Counted from the stretch's first letter, positions 43,900 through 54,227 are shown. The stretch: 64,000 nucleotides of DNA from Ignavibacteriaceae bacterium (GCA_008933765.1 WBUK01000016.1:34311-98310), one strand, 5' to 3'. The notes: a model not told the origin generated them from the sequence alone. Made by a program: numbers and translations.

Positions 43900-46440
43900 T
43901 TGAGAATCAGTAACATTTTCTTCGACAGAAAGTTTGCAATAAATTTTTTCACCACAATCGTTATGCTGATTGGGTTGTTGAGTACATACCAAATTATATT
44001 CATCAACAGCACTTCCAACGATGAGTGTTTATGGTACGCAGGCAAAAACAGCCGGGGCGAGTGGGGCATCGTAATAAGGGATGTGTTGCCCGGTGGGGCT
44101 GCGGATTTGGCAGGGATAAAAAACGACGATATGCTGCTGGCAATCAACGGCAAAATGGTGAACAACGCGTTTGACGCGCAAAAAATTCTGGATAAGTTGG
44201 ATTACGGCGAGCTTGCTGAATACACAATCGACCGAAACGGCAAACAACTAACCGTGAATGTGAGGGTTAAGAAAGTTTTAAATTATCTTGACCTTAGCTA
44301 CAACATATTTCTGCTGGTCTGGCTTGCTGTCGGGTATTTAGTCCTGATTTCAAATCCTACCGGTATAGTTAATGTTTTATTTTACCTGATAGGTTTCCTG
44401 GGCGTTCTTTCAACCACCCGCGGAGCTTTTATTGATCGGTTTGTTTACCTTAACCCGAAATTTGAAGTGCCGGAGTGGTATTTTTACCCCTGGATAGTTA
44501 TTAATTCGTTTTCTGCCGGCGTGTTTATTCACTTTTTTCTGAGGTTCTTCAAAAAAGGTGATGGGCTATACCAACGGTATGAAGTTTATGTAAATTACGC
44601 CATTGTTATTATGGTTTCCATTTATGCCATAATTGACACACATTTACGAATCATTGCCGGTGGGGGAAACGGAACCGGAGTGCAGCCTGATCTTGTGTTT
44701 ACCATTTTACACATGATTGCTTATAATTTTGGGTTAATAAGTTTAATTGTAGGCACTATCAGGCAGTGGCGCTCACCTGAAGGGGTGCCTTTAAGATGGC
44801 TTACGGGAATTTATATCCTCGGGTTTTCTGCAATGGTGGGGGTTGCTTTCTTTGCCCCGCGCAACAACCTTATATTTTACAATAACCCCGAATTTTATTT
44901 GGTGCTTTTAACCCTTTCGTTGATACCGATCTCTTTTGCCTACGCAATTTTCAGGTATCAGCTGATGGATGTTAGCATTGTTGTGAAGAATACGATACTT
45001 TACGGCACCGTAACCGTGATGGTTGGCGTTCTTTATTTTGTGGCAATTTATGTTGTCGGGCAGATGATCGGCAATGCTTTCGGGGCTGAATACAGAAATT
45101 TTGTTGCTCTTTTAAGTTTTGTAATTTTTGCGCTTGCTTTCAAAAATACAATTGAACGGTTGCAGGATTTGATTACAAGGAGGTTCTTCCCCGACCAATA
45201 TTCGAACACACAGATTCTAATGGGTTACAGTGAAGAACTGGCTAATATTGTGGGGATGGAGAATATTCTCAAATCAGTGAGCCGAACTTTTAAAGACCTG
45301 ATCCTTGTCAAAAAATTTGCCCTTTATCTTTCCGAGGGGGATACTTTTACACTTGCTGCTGATTTTGGGGTTACTGACAGGCGAGAGAAGCCGGATTCTT
45401 CGATCTCCGAGTTAGAGCCAAGATATAATTTCTTCCTTGAAGAGGGGAAAGACAAGGTAATAACCCAAAAATCTTTGGAAGTTTTTATCGGCGGAGACGC
45501 TTCATGGGTAACAAGTGAGAATTTCCCCCTTATTATTCCACTGAAAGTTAACAGGAAGATAACCGGGCTTATGTTTCTTGGTGAGAAACTTAACGGCAGA
45601 CCTTATGCCCAGAAGGATATAGATTCAATTAGTTCTGCCGCTTCACAAATTGCGGTTTCGTTGGAAAACGCAAGGCTTTATGAGGAAGAAACAAAAAAAG
45701 TACAACTTGAACGCGATCTTAATGTTGCACGGGAGATACAGGAATCACTATTGCCGGGCAGTTTTCCGATTAACGAGAATATTGAGATATACGGCAGAAT
45801 GGTACCCGCATCGCACATCGGTGGTGATTATTTTGATGTGATTAAGGTATCGGACTCACAGTTTTTCTTAGTGATAGGCGATGTAAGCGGCAAGGGGCTT
45901 CCTGCAGCTATTCACATGACGAGGGTGCAGGCTATGCTTCGGATGCTTTGCACGAACGACAGAACCCCCTCAGTGATTTTGAAAGAACTTAACCGTCAGA
46001 TTTACAGCTCGCTCGGTAAAAATTGGTTCATAACGATGACGCTGATTGGTTTGGACACCGACAAGAATTGCATCTGCATCTGCAGAGCCGGGCACACTCC
46101 TGTTCTTATCTCGCAAAACGGGAGAACAGACTTTCTGCAGCCGAGAGGGTTAGCGGTCGGGTTGGATAAAGGTGACCTGTTTGACCTCCACTTAGAAGAA
46201 TTAAAACTTGAACTTCAGCCCGGCATGTCAATGCTTCTGTTTTCCGACGGTGTTACCGAAATGATGAACCCGGAAAATGAACTTTTTGGCGATGAAAGAC
46301 TGAAAGCCGTTTTTAATGAGTTTAACGGTTCGAGTGCGCCGGAAATGTATGAAAAGTTAAGTGAACAACTCAGCAATTTTCGCCGGGATCGGGAGGCATA
46401 CGATGATGAAACTGCGCTGTTTGTAAAGATTAAAGCGTGA
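43900..46440 (+). CDS. PDZ-membrane-GAF-SpoIIE phosphatase
   Basis: This 846-residue protein combines a first membrane helix (FFTTIVMLIGLLSTYQIIF), a PDZ-like domain (about 45-130, VLPGGAADLAGIKNDDMLLAINGKMV), six to eight membrane helices (about 135-375), a GAF-like domain (about 420-590) and a C-terminal SpoIIE phosphatase domain. The phosphatase has SHIGGDYFDVI, GDVSGKGLPAAIHM, CRAGHTPVLI, LFSDGVTEMM and YDDETALFV. A PDZ domain placed outside the inner membrane suggests sensing of exposed protein C-termini or envelope stress, by analogy with other PDZ sensors (inference). The start is TTG, one base after the previous stop. It ends the cluster. Confidence 0.9.
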   Translation: MRISNIFFDRKFAINFFTTIVMLIGLLSTYQIIFINSTSNDECLWYAGKNSRGEWGIVIRDVLPGGAADLAGIKNDDMLLAINGKMVNNAFDAQKILDKLDYGELAEYTIDRNGKQLTVNVRVKKVLNYLDLSYNIFLLVWLAVGYLVLISNPTGIVNVLFYLIGFLGVLSTTRGAFIDRFVYLNPKFEVPEWYFYPWIVINSFSAGVFIHFFLRFFKKGDGLYQRYEVYVNYAIVIMVSIYAIIDTHLRIIAGGGNGTGVQPDLVFTILHMIAYNFGLISLIVGTIRQWRSPEGVPLRWLTGIYILGFSAMVGVAFFAPRNNLIFYNNPEFYLVLLTLSLIPISFAYAIFRYQLMDVSIVVKNTILYGTVTVMVGVLYFVAIYVVGQMIGNAFGAEYRNFVALLSFVIFALAFKNTIERLQDLITRRFFPDQYSNTQILMGYSEELANIVGMENILKSVSRTFKDLILVKKFALYLSEGDTFTLAADFGVTDRREKPDSSISELEPRYNFFLEEGKDKVITQKSLEVFIGGDASWVTSENFPLIIPLKVNRKITGLMFLGEKLNGRPYAQKDIDSISSAASQIAVSLENARLYEEETKKVQLERDLNVAREIQESLLPGSFPINENIEIYGRMVPASHIGGDYFDVIKVSDSQFFLVIGDVSGKGLPAAIHMTRVQAMLRMLCTNDRTPSVILKELNRQIYSSLGKNWFITMTLIGLDTDKNCICICRAGHTPVLISQNGRTDFLQPRGLAVGLDKGDLFDLHLEELKLELQPGMSMLLFSDGVTEMMNPENELFGDERLKAVFNEFNGSSAPEMYEKLSEQLSNFRRDREAYDDETALFVKIKA

Positions 46441-46691
46441 GGAAGCATCAGGGATTTTCAATTGTGCGATAGTTGACTATTCGAGACAATTCAAGACTAT
46501 TCGTCCGGTTTGCGCACCTTTTATGATTTTTACCGGAAATGCGGAAATATTATGAGTAAATATTTTTAATCAATTATAAATTGGCAATTCCTCTATATTT
46601 AGTTTAATAACTTCGAAAAATATCAAAAGAATTTATTTGTTCACAGTTACATCTACAATTACATCTTTTCTCCCCACAAACAACATCGGAT
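46441..46691. other. Spacer before the dedA-type gene
   Basis: This 251-bp AT-rich stretch has no gene. A short direct repeat (gactattcg at about 46478 and 46496) is the only pattern seen. A promoter for the DedA gene is expected here but not resolved. Confidence 0.3.
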
Positions 46692-47342
46692 ATGGAATTT
46701 CTTAATCAGGCGTGGGAGGTAATTAATCACTTAGATAAATACCTTGAAATGATAGCGGCACATTTTGGCAGGGTTACCTATATTTTCCTTTTTTTGTTGA
46801 TTTTTTTGGAAACCAACTTTGTGCTTACGCCAATTCTGCCCGGTGTAACAATTATTTTTGCGGCGGGTGCGCTTGCAGCGGTTGGGATGCTGAACATCTA
46901 TGCGCTGATACCTATTTTTATTTTTGCGGTTTTTTTCGGTGATATTCTGAACTATGTTCTCGGGCGATACTGGGGCGAAAAAGCGTACAAATTGGATAAT
47001 AAGTTTATTCGCCCCTCATACCTTAAAGCTACGGAAGCTTTTTTTGATAAGCATGGGAGGACTACGATGTTCCTCGCTCGCTACTTCCCATTGGTCAGAA
47101 CTTTTGCGCCTTTGGTTGCGGGCATCGTTAAGATGAAATTTGTGCCGTTTTTGGTGGCAAGTGCCCTTTCTGCAGCAATTTACATCACAATCTATACCCT
47201 TGCGGGTTATTTTTTCGGAAGCATACCTTTTGTTAAAGATAACCTCACTGTAACTCTTTTCGTGGTAGCATTTGCTTCGGTTATTCCTATGATCTACAAG
47301 GCGCTGATGAAATATTTGCGCCATAAAAAGGTTTCAGGGTGA
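46692..47342 (+). CDS. DedA-family membrane protein
   Basis: This 216-residue polytopic protein has the DedA/SNARE-associated signature: re-entrant-type ETNFVLTPILPGVTIIFAAG, GDILNYVLGRYWGEK, and the conserved FDKHGRTTMFLARYFPLVRTFAPLVAGI with its functional Arg residues. DedA proteins support membrane lipid carrier and phospholipid translocation. The C-terminus is basic (KYLRHKK), as usual. A single gene, it ends in a repeat-containing spacer with a terminator that it shares with the convergent secF. Confidence 0.92.
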   Translation: MEFLNQAWEVINHLDKYLEMIAAHFGRVTYIFLFLLIFLETNFVLTPILPGVTIIFAAGALAAVGMLNIYALIPIFIFAVFFGDILNYVLGRYWGEKAYKLDNKFIRPSYLKATEAFFDKHGRTTMFLARYFPLVRTFAPLVAGIVKMKFVPFLVASALSAAIYITIYTLAGYFFGSIPFVKDNLTVTLFVVAFASVIPMIYKALMKYLRHKKVSG

Positions 47343-47386
47343 GAGAGAATTGCCGGATAATTAGGTTTTGAGGCAAAAACATTCTT

Positions 47387-47510
47387 GCGGGTGAATGCAA
47401 AAAACCATACGAGGCGAGTTAACAGGTAGTGGGGGTAGGAATGACGGAAGCACCGGCAATGTATATTGCAGAGGTGAAAACCATACGGGTTGAGTTAACA
47501 GGTGGCGGAT
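47387..47510. repeat. Imperfect direct repeat, 76-bp spacing
   Basis: aaaaccatacg followed by gagttaacaggt occurs at about 47401 and 47477, each preceded by g(c/a)ggtga-type sequence. It fills the spacer between dedA and the terminator. Together with the terminator and an AT-rich stretch with four diverged copies of tNtttaNTttttagt (47581-47660), this accounts for the 429-bp gap. Confidence 0.6.
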
Positions 47511-47541
47511 GAAAAAACTATTGAAAATATTGTAAAACAAA

Positions 47542-47577
47542 AAAGAGGCAGCCTTTTGGGACTGCCTCTTTTTTTTT
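47542..47577. terminator. Bidirectional intrinsic terminator between dedA and secF
   Basis: AAAGAGGCAG (47542-47551) pairs with CTGCCTCTTT (47562-47571) around a ten-base loop, with A-run and T-run flanks, so it can stop both the plus-strand dedA and the minus-strand secD-secF transcript. It is a member of the stem family seen near 0.1, 35.3 and 35.8 kb. Confidence 0.8.
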
Positions 47578-47771
47578 GTCAGGTTTAATTTTTAGTCTTA
47601 AGTCTCTAATTTTTAGTTTTAACCTTCAGTCTTTAATCTTTAATTTTTAGTTTAAACTTTCTTTCTTCAATTGTTCTGAAAGTTAACCAAAAAAACTTTA
47701 AAAATTAAAAAGTATTCTTAATTTTCTTTTTACGGCGAACATACACGGTTACCCGGTTGCCCGATACCATT

Positions 47772-48914
47772 TTAGAAAGTAATATTAATTTTCTTTTTAA
47801 GCGCATAATCAAGAACGAACGCACTCGCCACGAAGATTGATGAGTATGTTCCGATGATTATACCGAAAAAGAGTGTGAACGCAAACGCACGAATAACCTC
47901 GCCGCCAAGGAGCAAGAGAATGAATACAGTCAGCAGCGTTGTACCGATGGTAAGAACCGTTCTGCTCATTGTTTTGTTGATAGCCTCGTTCATGTGAGCA
48001 AAAAGGTCACCGCCCTTGTGAATGCGCATCGTTTCGCGCACTCTGTCGAACACGATAACTGTATCGTTGATAGAATACCCGATAAGGGTAAGAAATGCAG
48101 CGATAACGGTGAGGTCTATCTCCAAGTTCAAACCGGGGATTACATCGTAGAGCAGCGAGAAAATTCCGAGAGTTAGCAACACATCGTGAAACAACGCCAA
48201 AACCGCACCTGTGGCAAACACTAATTTGAAACGGAAACCTAAGTAAATAAGGATTCCAAGGAGTGAGAGAACCACGGCGATAACAGCATCTCTTTTAAGT
48301 TCAGCACCAATCTTGGGGCCTATTCTGTCTTCTCTTAAAACTTTGAACGAGTTGTCTTTTAACTTGGTACGCAGGTTTTCTTTAATGATATCCGCAACAC
48401 CAATTCTGACGATAACTTCGGTGTTTGTGGGTTCCATCGAGACACGGGAAGCCTGAAAACCGTTATCAAAAAGCACTTGTGTAACATTTGTTGCGGTATC
48501 GGGTCCCGGAAAATCGTAGATATAAGAGCCGGTATTTGGGTCTTCTTTTTTGTGAATTGCCATACCTGGGTAAGCAGCTTTAATTTTTTCGTCTATACTC
48601 GAAACAATTTTCGTTTTTGCCTCTTTAGGCACCTCCTGCAACTCGGTTCTGATTAGAGTACCGGTTTCAGCGCCGAAAGTTTTTACTTCGATATTACCAA
48701 GACCAATGTTGGTAAGGTATTTCCTTATTTGTGTAACATCAATAGGTTTATCAAACCCGAGCACCACTTCAGTGCCGCCCTTAAAATCGATACCAAAATA
48801 CAACCCCCGTGCGAGAATGCTTATCAATCCGAGCACGAAAATAATGGTTGAAAGCATATAGAAGTATTTCCTCTTACCGAGAAAATCAACATTAAGATTA
48901 TGAAAAATTCGCAT
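47772..48914 (-). CDS. secF: Protein translocase subunit SecF
   Basis: This 380-residue inner-membrane protein has six membrane helices and a periplasmic domain between the first two. Family motifs are GIDFKGGTEVVLGF after TM1 and, in the C-terminal half, AVVLSLLGILIYLGFRF, FLTLIGYSINDTVIVFDRVRE and the basic cytoplasmic loop with MSRTVLTIGTTLLTVFILLLLGG. With SecD it uses the proton gradient to pull preproteins through SecYEG. It is encoded 31 bp downstream of secD on the same strand. Supply to T9SS cargo with Sec signals, such as the adhesin here, depends on this step. Confidence 0.96.
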   Translation of the reverse strand: MRIFHNLNVDFLGKRKYFYMLSTIIFVLGLISILARGLYFGIDFKGGTEVVLGFDKPIDVTQIRKYLTNIGLGNIEVKTFGAETGTLIRTELQEVPKEAKTKIVSSIDEKIKAAYPGMAIHKKEDPNTGSYIYDFPGPDTATNVTQVLFDNGFQASRVSMEPTNTEVIVRIGVADIIKENLRTKLKDNSFKVLREDRIGPKIGAELKRDAVIAVVLSLLGILIYLGFRFKLVFATGAVLALFHDVLLTLGIFSLLYDVIPGLNLEIDLTVIAAFLTLIGYSINDTVIVFDRVRETMRIHKGGDLFAHMNEAINKTMSRTVLTIGTTLLTVFILLLLGGEVIRAFAFTLFFGIIIGTYSSIFVASAFVLDYALKKKINITF

Positions 48915-48945
48915 TATTTATAAAACTCCTAAATTCCTTTACAGA

Positions 48946-50937
48946 TTAACCGATTGAGACAGGGTGACCCTTGTCGGTGAAATATTCAAAAACAACTTTT
49001 GCTATTACCAACGCTCCGAAAAGCGAGGTAAGAATACCAATCATAAGTGTCAGAGCAAACCCCTGTACCGGACCGGTACCAAACTGATACAGGATAATAC
49101 TGGTGATAAGAGTTGTGATGTTGGAGTCCCAGATAGCAGCTCCTGCTTTAGCGAAACCACCTTCAACGGCGGCTTTAGCAGTTTTGCCGAGCGCCAGTTC
49201 CTCCCGGATTCTTTCGTATATCAGCACATTTGCGTCAACCGCCATACCGATGGTTAACACGATACCGGCAATACCGGGTAGTGTAAGAGTAGCCCCGAAA
49301 GCAGCAAGCGTGCCGATAATCAGAAAAATAACAAATACAAGAGCGAATGAGGCAATTCCTCCGGCGCCGTTATAATAGACGATCATAAAGAGGGCTACAA
49401 GAAGGAAACCAAAAAGCACCGATTGCAAACCGGCTGAAATGGAGTCTTCACCGAGCGATGGACCAACGGTTCTTTCTTCGATAATTTCAACGGGTGCGGA
49501 GAAGGCACCGGCGTTAAGGATGTTGGCAAGAAGTTTAGCCTCGTTGAGGTCTTTCATACCGTCGATCTGGCTTCTTCCGCCGGTGATTTTGGTTTTAATT
49601 GTAGGTGCAGAGTAAATAACACCATCGAGCACAATGGCGCATCTTTTATCGATATTAGCCCCTGTAATTCTTGCCCATTCAACCGAGCCTTCAGAGTTCA
49701 TCGTCATCGAAACGACAGCGCCTGCGCCGCCGGTTGGGTCAGGTGTTCCGACCGCTTCGGTGATTACACCGCCGGTAAGTTCGGCTTTTTTATTAACGCA
49801 GAGCAGATAGTAGAATTTTTCGTCGCCTACGCCCGCAGGGTTGTTCATAAACAAGAACTCGTCGTTATCGCTAAGAACCGCCTGCGCAACGGGCGAGTCT
49901 AACATTTTCTGAACTTTATCTTTGTTAACAGCGGGCACATAAATATCGCCGTTTTGCTGGTTAATTTGCAGAAGAACAAACAGTGGGTTTTCTTTAGCGA
50001 TTTGTTCCTGCGATTTAGCCGCGGTATCGTTAGCGGCTTTTTTGGCGGCGGTATCGTTTTGTTTACCGGTATCTTGCTTAGCCACGGCGGTAGAGTCAGG
50101 CTTTGCCACAGCGGTAGAGTCAGCCTTGGCAGTTTGGTTCTCAGATGTTTTTGCGGAATCAACGGTATCCTCAACCTTACCGGCGGCAATTGCTTTATTC
50201 AATTGTTGAATTTTCTCAATGGCATATTGCGGATCACGCACCATTTTGAACTCTAACAGAGCAGTGCTTTGAATCAGTTGCCTTGCTTCTTCTTCGTTTG
50301 CAATGCCGGGTAGTTCAACGACGATACGGGCGTCACCCTGTTTTTGAATTGTCGGCTCCGAAACGCCGTATTGGTCAATTCTGTTTCTTAAGATTTGTTC
50401 GGCACGGGCAACGGCGTCCACCGCCTGATCGTGCAGTTGTGAGGCAATTTTAGAGTCGTCATCATCAATAGTGCCGAAATATCTGTTCAGGCTGATTTTA
50501 GCTTTCTGCAATTTTTTGACAAAAACATCAACTACCGATTCATCGTTAGCAATAGCCTCTTTGGAAGCTTCATCGAGTAATTTTAGAAAAGTTTGGTCAG
50601 GCTCGTTGGCAAGTTTTTTAAGCAGTTCTGTAGTGTTCACTTCGAGAACCACACGCATACCGCCTTGAAGATCCAACCCGAGTTTTAGCCTTTTCGCTCT
50701 GTCTTTAGCATAGTCAGGGTCGGCAGTTTTTAACGAATCTTCAAAATTTTTGAGTTGTGTTTCCAGTTCAACTTTATCAATTTTGGGATTTTTCGCCAGA
50801 ATCAGCTGCTTTTGAGCGGCAACTTTTTCTTCGATAGCCGTGGTGTTCAGGTAATCTTGATATGTCGGGAATAAAAAGTAAGCCGACAAAGCAACTAATG
50901 CAACAGTGATCAGGATCCTGTAGATGTACTTTTCCAT
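48946..50937 (-). CDS. secD: Protein translocase subunit SecD
   Basis: This 663-residue partner of SecF has TM1 (YRILITVALVALSAYFLF), then a large periplasmic region starting LKLGLDLQGGMRVVLEV and containing RIDQYGVSEPTIQKQGDARIVVELPG. Five C-terminal membrane helices carry the conserved GIVLTIGMAVDANVLIYERIREEL block. Residues of about 255-300 are an Ala/Asp/Thr/Lys-rich low-complexity insertion containing the near-repeat DSTAVAKPDSTAVAK; similar inserts are not part of the core family. The spacer to divergent pepF (188 bp) presumably holds both promoters. Confidence 0.96.
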   Translation of the reverse strand: MEKYIYRILITVALVALSAYFLFPTYQDYLNTTAIEEKVAAQKQLILAKNPKIDKVELETQLKNFEDSLKTADPDYAKDRAKRLKLGLDLQGGMRVVLEVNTTELLKKLANEPDQTFLKLLDEASKEAIANDESVVDVFVKKLQKAKISLNRYFGTIDDDDSKIASQLHDQAVDAVARAEQILRNRIDQYGVSEPTIQKQGDARIVVELPGIANEEEARQLIQSTALLEFKMVRDPQYAIEKIQQLNKAIAAGKVEDTVDSAKTSENQTAKADSTAVAKPDSTAVAKQDTGKQNDTAAKKAANDTAAKSQEQIAKENPLFVLLQINQQNGDIYVPAVNKDKVQKMLDSPVAQAVLSDNDEFLFMNNPAGVGDEKFYYLLCVNKKAELTGGVITEAVGTPDPTGGAGAVVSMTMNSEGSVEWARITGANIDKRCAIVLDGVIYSAPTIKTKITGGRSQIDGMKDLNEAKLLANILNAGAFSAPVEIIEERTVGPSLGEDSISAGLQSVLFGFLLVALFMIVYYNGAGGIASFALVFVIFLIIGTLAAFGATLTLPGIAGIVLTIGMAVDANVLIYERIREELALGKTAKAAVEGGFAKAGAAIWDSNITTLITSIILYQFGTGPVQGFALTLMIGILTSLFGALVIAKVVFEYFTDKGHPVSIG

Positions 50938-51125
50938 AAGTTAACTTAACTCGATTATTTAAAATGAAAAAAAATTCAGAACAGCAATTTACGGTTAAGT
51001 CCTTAAAAATTCAACTTATTTGGCAATGCACCATGTTAATAAATCGAAAAAAAGTGCCGGAATTGTTAAATTTAAGTTTGTATTAGTGATAAATTTTAAA
51101 ATTTTCAGGAAGAAAAGAAAATTTA

Positions 51126-52967
51126 ATGAAACCGAAAGAGATTTTAAGTAACCGGTTTTCGGCTGACGAAGTTGCTTCGTTGCCGGAGAGAAGCGAAATA
51201 AAAGAGAGTGATAAGTGGGATGTAACCCACATTTTTGCGAATGACGCCGCCTGGGAAGAAGAATTTTCTGCTGTTCAAAAAAAGCCCGAAAAGTATTCGG
51301 AGTTCAGGGGTAAGATTTCCGGAAGTGCTGCTTCACTTGCCGAATGTATTAAGTTTGACGAGGAAGTTTCGATTTCTCTCGGGAAGCTTTACTTATATGT
51401 TATGCTGCAGAAAGACAGCGACCTGCGCGTTAATCTTTACAGAGGGATGCACGACAGGATCAGCAATCTGATTACGATTGTGGGTTCGAAGTCATCGTTT
51501 ATTCTGCCGGAAATTAACAGCACACCCGATGAAATAATAGAAGAGGCTATCCAAAAGCACGGTTTGGCAGAGTACCGGCACTTCTTTGATGACCTCAGAA
51601 GGAAAAAAGCCTACACCCTTTCGGAGAAGGAAGAGATGCTGATGGCGCTTTCGGCGGGCGTTCTGAACGGGGCTTATGAGGTTTTTTCGATCTTTTCGGA
51701 CGCAGATTTGCAATTCCCAAGTGTGAAAGATGAAAACGGCAACGAGATTGAAATTTCCAACGGAAGGTTTTATGCCTCGCTTTATTCGAAAGACGCCGCC
51801 TACCGCGAAAGGGCATATAAAGCGTTTTATAAGCCTTTTATCGACTATTCAAACACTTTTTCGGTTATTTTTAACAATAATCTTAAGGGTAAAATTTTCA
51901 ATGCAAGGGCGAGGAACTTTGAAAGTTCACTTCAGGCGGCACTTCACGCAAATAATATCCCCGTTGCGGTTTACGACAACCTGATTGATACAGTTAACGC
52001 AAACCTCGCGCCGATGCACCGGTGGGCGGAAATTAAGAGGGAGCGGCTCGGGAAAGATAAAATTCATCCGTACGATGCTTATGTTACCATTTTTGATACT
52101 GCGGATGTTAAAAAATATTCGTGGAGTGAAGCCGTCGGGCTTGTATTGGATTCGTTGGAAGTGATGGGCACGGGCTATGTGGATATGCTTAAAAAGGCTT
52201 TTAACAACAGATGGGTGGATGTTTATGAAACCGCAGGGAAGCGCTCGGGGGCATATTCTTCAGGTTGTACATACGGCACACACCCTTATGTTTTGATGAA
52301 TTTTTCGGGGATGCTGAACGATGTTTTCACGCTTGCACACGAGATGGGGCACAACATGCACTCGTGGTTTACGGGTGAAAACCAGCCTTTTGTGTATGCC
52401 GATTATTCGATCTTTTTGGCGGAAGTTGCCTCAACTTTCAATGAATCGTTGTTGTTGGAGCACCTGATAAAAATTTCGACCACGAAAGAGGAAAAACTTT
52501 CGTTGATGGAAAAATATCTGAACAGCGTTACCGCCACTTTTTACCGTCAGACTATGTTTGCGGAATTTGAAAAAACTGTGTATAGCCGCGTGGAAGCGGG
52601 CGATGCGCTTACTGTTGAAGAGCTTCGTGAGCTTTACAAATCAGTCTATTCTAAATATTGGGGCGCTGCCATGGAAGTGGATACTGAAGAAGAATATACC
52701 TGGGCAAGGGTGCCGCACTTCTATTACAATTTCTATGTTTATCAGTATGCAACAGGAATGGCAGCCTCGGAAGCTTTGGTTAGCCTTGTGAGAAAAGAGG
52801 GTGAACCGGCGGTTAACCGTTATCTCAATTTTCTGAAAGCGGGCAAATCTGACTATGCCATTAATATTTTAAGAAATGCCGGTGTGGATATGGCTAAACC
52901 TGACGCCATTAAAGCAGTTATCACCAAAATGAGCACAATCCTTGATGAAATGGAAAGGATGGCGTAG
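51126..52967 (+). CDS. pepF: Oligoendopeptidase F (M3B family)
   Basis: This 613-residue cytosolic zinc peptidase cleaves short peptides. The catalytic motif is LAHEMGHNMHSWF (His405, Glu406, His409), with the third zinc ligand Glu433 in FLAEVASTFNE. The preceding KRSGAYSSGCTYGTHPYVLMNF block is the M3B substrate-site signature, and the C-terminal PHFYYNFYVYQYATG stretch is diagnostic for PepF. The length is normal. It is divergent from secD and convergent with the Q-rich membrane protein gene, with only three bases between their stop codons and no room for a separate terminator. Confidence 0.95.
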   Translation: MKPKEILSNRFSADEVASLPERSEIKESDKWDVTHIFANDAAWEEEFSAVQKKPEKYSEFRGKISGSAASLAECIKFDEEVSISLGKLYLYVMLQKDSDLRVNLYRGMHDRISNLITIVGSKSSFILPEINSTPDEIIEEAIQKHGLAEYRHFFDDLRRKKAYTLSEKEEMLMALSAGVLNGAYEVFSIFSDADLQFPSVKDENGNEIEISNGRFYASLYSKDAAYRERAYKAFYKPFIDYSNTFSVIFNNNLKGKIFNARARNFESSLQAALHANNIPVAVYDNLIDTVNANLAPMHRWAEIKRERLGKDKIHPYDAYVTIFDTADVKKYSWSEAVGLVLDSLEVMGTGYVDMLKKAFNNRWVDVYETAGKRSGAYSSGCTYGTHPYVLMNFSGMLNDVFTLAHEMGHNMHSWFTGENQPFVYADYSIFLAEVASTFNESLLLEHLIKISTTKEEKLSLMEKYLNSVTATFYRQTMFAEFEKTVYSRVEAGDALTVEELRELYKSVYSKYWGAAMEVDTEEEYTWARVPHFYYNFYVYQYATGMAASEALVSLVRKEGEPAVNRYLNFLKAGKSDYAINILRNAGVDMAKPDAIKAVITKMSTILDEMERMA

Positions 52968-52970
52968 GAG

Positions 52971-53585
<615 letters not shown>

Positions 53586-53904
53586 TTATTCAGGCTAATT
53601 TATTATCTGTTTTCCTTTGGATATTGCCACACCCTCGCACATATCTTAGAACAGGGAACATCTGTATCAGGTGCATTCGGGTGAACAAAAAATAGTAAAA
53701 AATATTTTCAAACTTAAACCGTAATGTAATAAAAATTTTTTGACTAAAATAAGCAGCAGCCTTAAAGATGCACGCTACAGGCTTAAAACATCGATACAGA
53801 TCACATAATTATAATTTATAATAAAGTTCGTGTTTGTATTTTTCACGAAATCGTGGTAAATTAGCCGTTCTATTTTATTTTTTTTCACCCGGAGATCTGA
53901 AATA
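53586..53904. other. Spacer upstream of the HU gene with a CACGA/TCGTG dyad
   Basis: This 319-bp AT-rich gap lies between the Q-rich protein gene (minus) and HU (plus). A 12-bp dyad, CACGA-AA-TCGTG, at 53844-53855 lies 50 bp before the HU start and could be an operator. TTGACT (53740) with TAAAGA 17 bases later is a weak promoter candidate. Nothing else is evident. Confidence 0.4.
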
Positions 53905-54195
53905 ATGACAAAAGCCGATTTGGTAGATATTATCGCTGCCGGCACAGGACTTACAAAGCTGGAAACCGAAGCCGTTGTGGAGGGATTTTTTAAAAGCGTA
54001 ATCGAAGCCCTGGCTGAAGGGAGAGGAATTGAAATCAGGGGTTTTGGTACCTTTAAAGTTAAGAAAAAAGCTGCAAGGTATGCCAGAAATCCCAAGAGTG
54101 GAGAAAAAGTTTTCGTGCCCGAGCACCACATCCCTGTTTTTAAATTCTCTAAAGATTTTAAAAATCGGGTTGACGACGGCATGAAAGGGAAATAA
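53905..54195 (+). CDS. HU/IHF-family DNA-binding protein
   Basis: This 96-residue nucleoid protein has a helical body (TKADLVDIIAAGTGLTKLETEAVVEG) followed by the beta-arm region IEIRGFGTFKVKKKAARYARNPKSGE, with the Pro that intercalates into DNA. The EIRGFGTF form and the RNP motif place it in the HU/IHF superfamily. CCGGAGAT eight bases before ATG serves as ribosome-binding site. It bends DNA and would also assist sigma-54 promoters, which commonly need IHF-type bending (general knowledge). Confidence 0.93.
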   Translation: MTKADLVDIIAAGTGLTKLETEAVVEGFFKSVIEALAEGRGIEIRGFGTFKVKKKAARYARNPKSGEKVFVPEHHIPVFKFSKDFKNRVDDGMKGK

Positions 54196-54227
54196 CCTCC
54201 CTTTTTAAATTACAACCATTTTAAATT

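Noticed and set aside
43467..44165. Minus-strand frame of 232 codons
   Set aside because: Antisense to two well-supported SpoIIE phosphatase genes.
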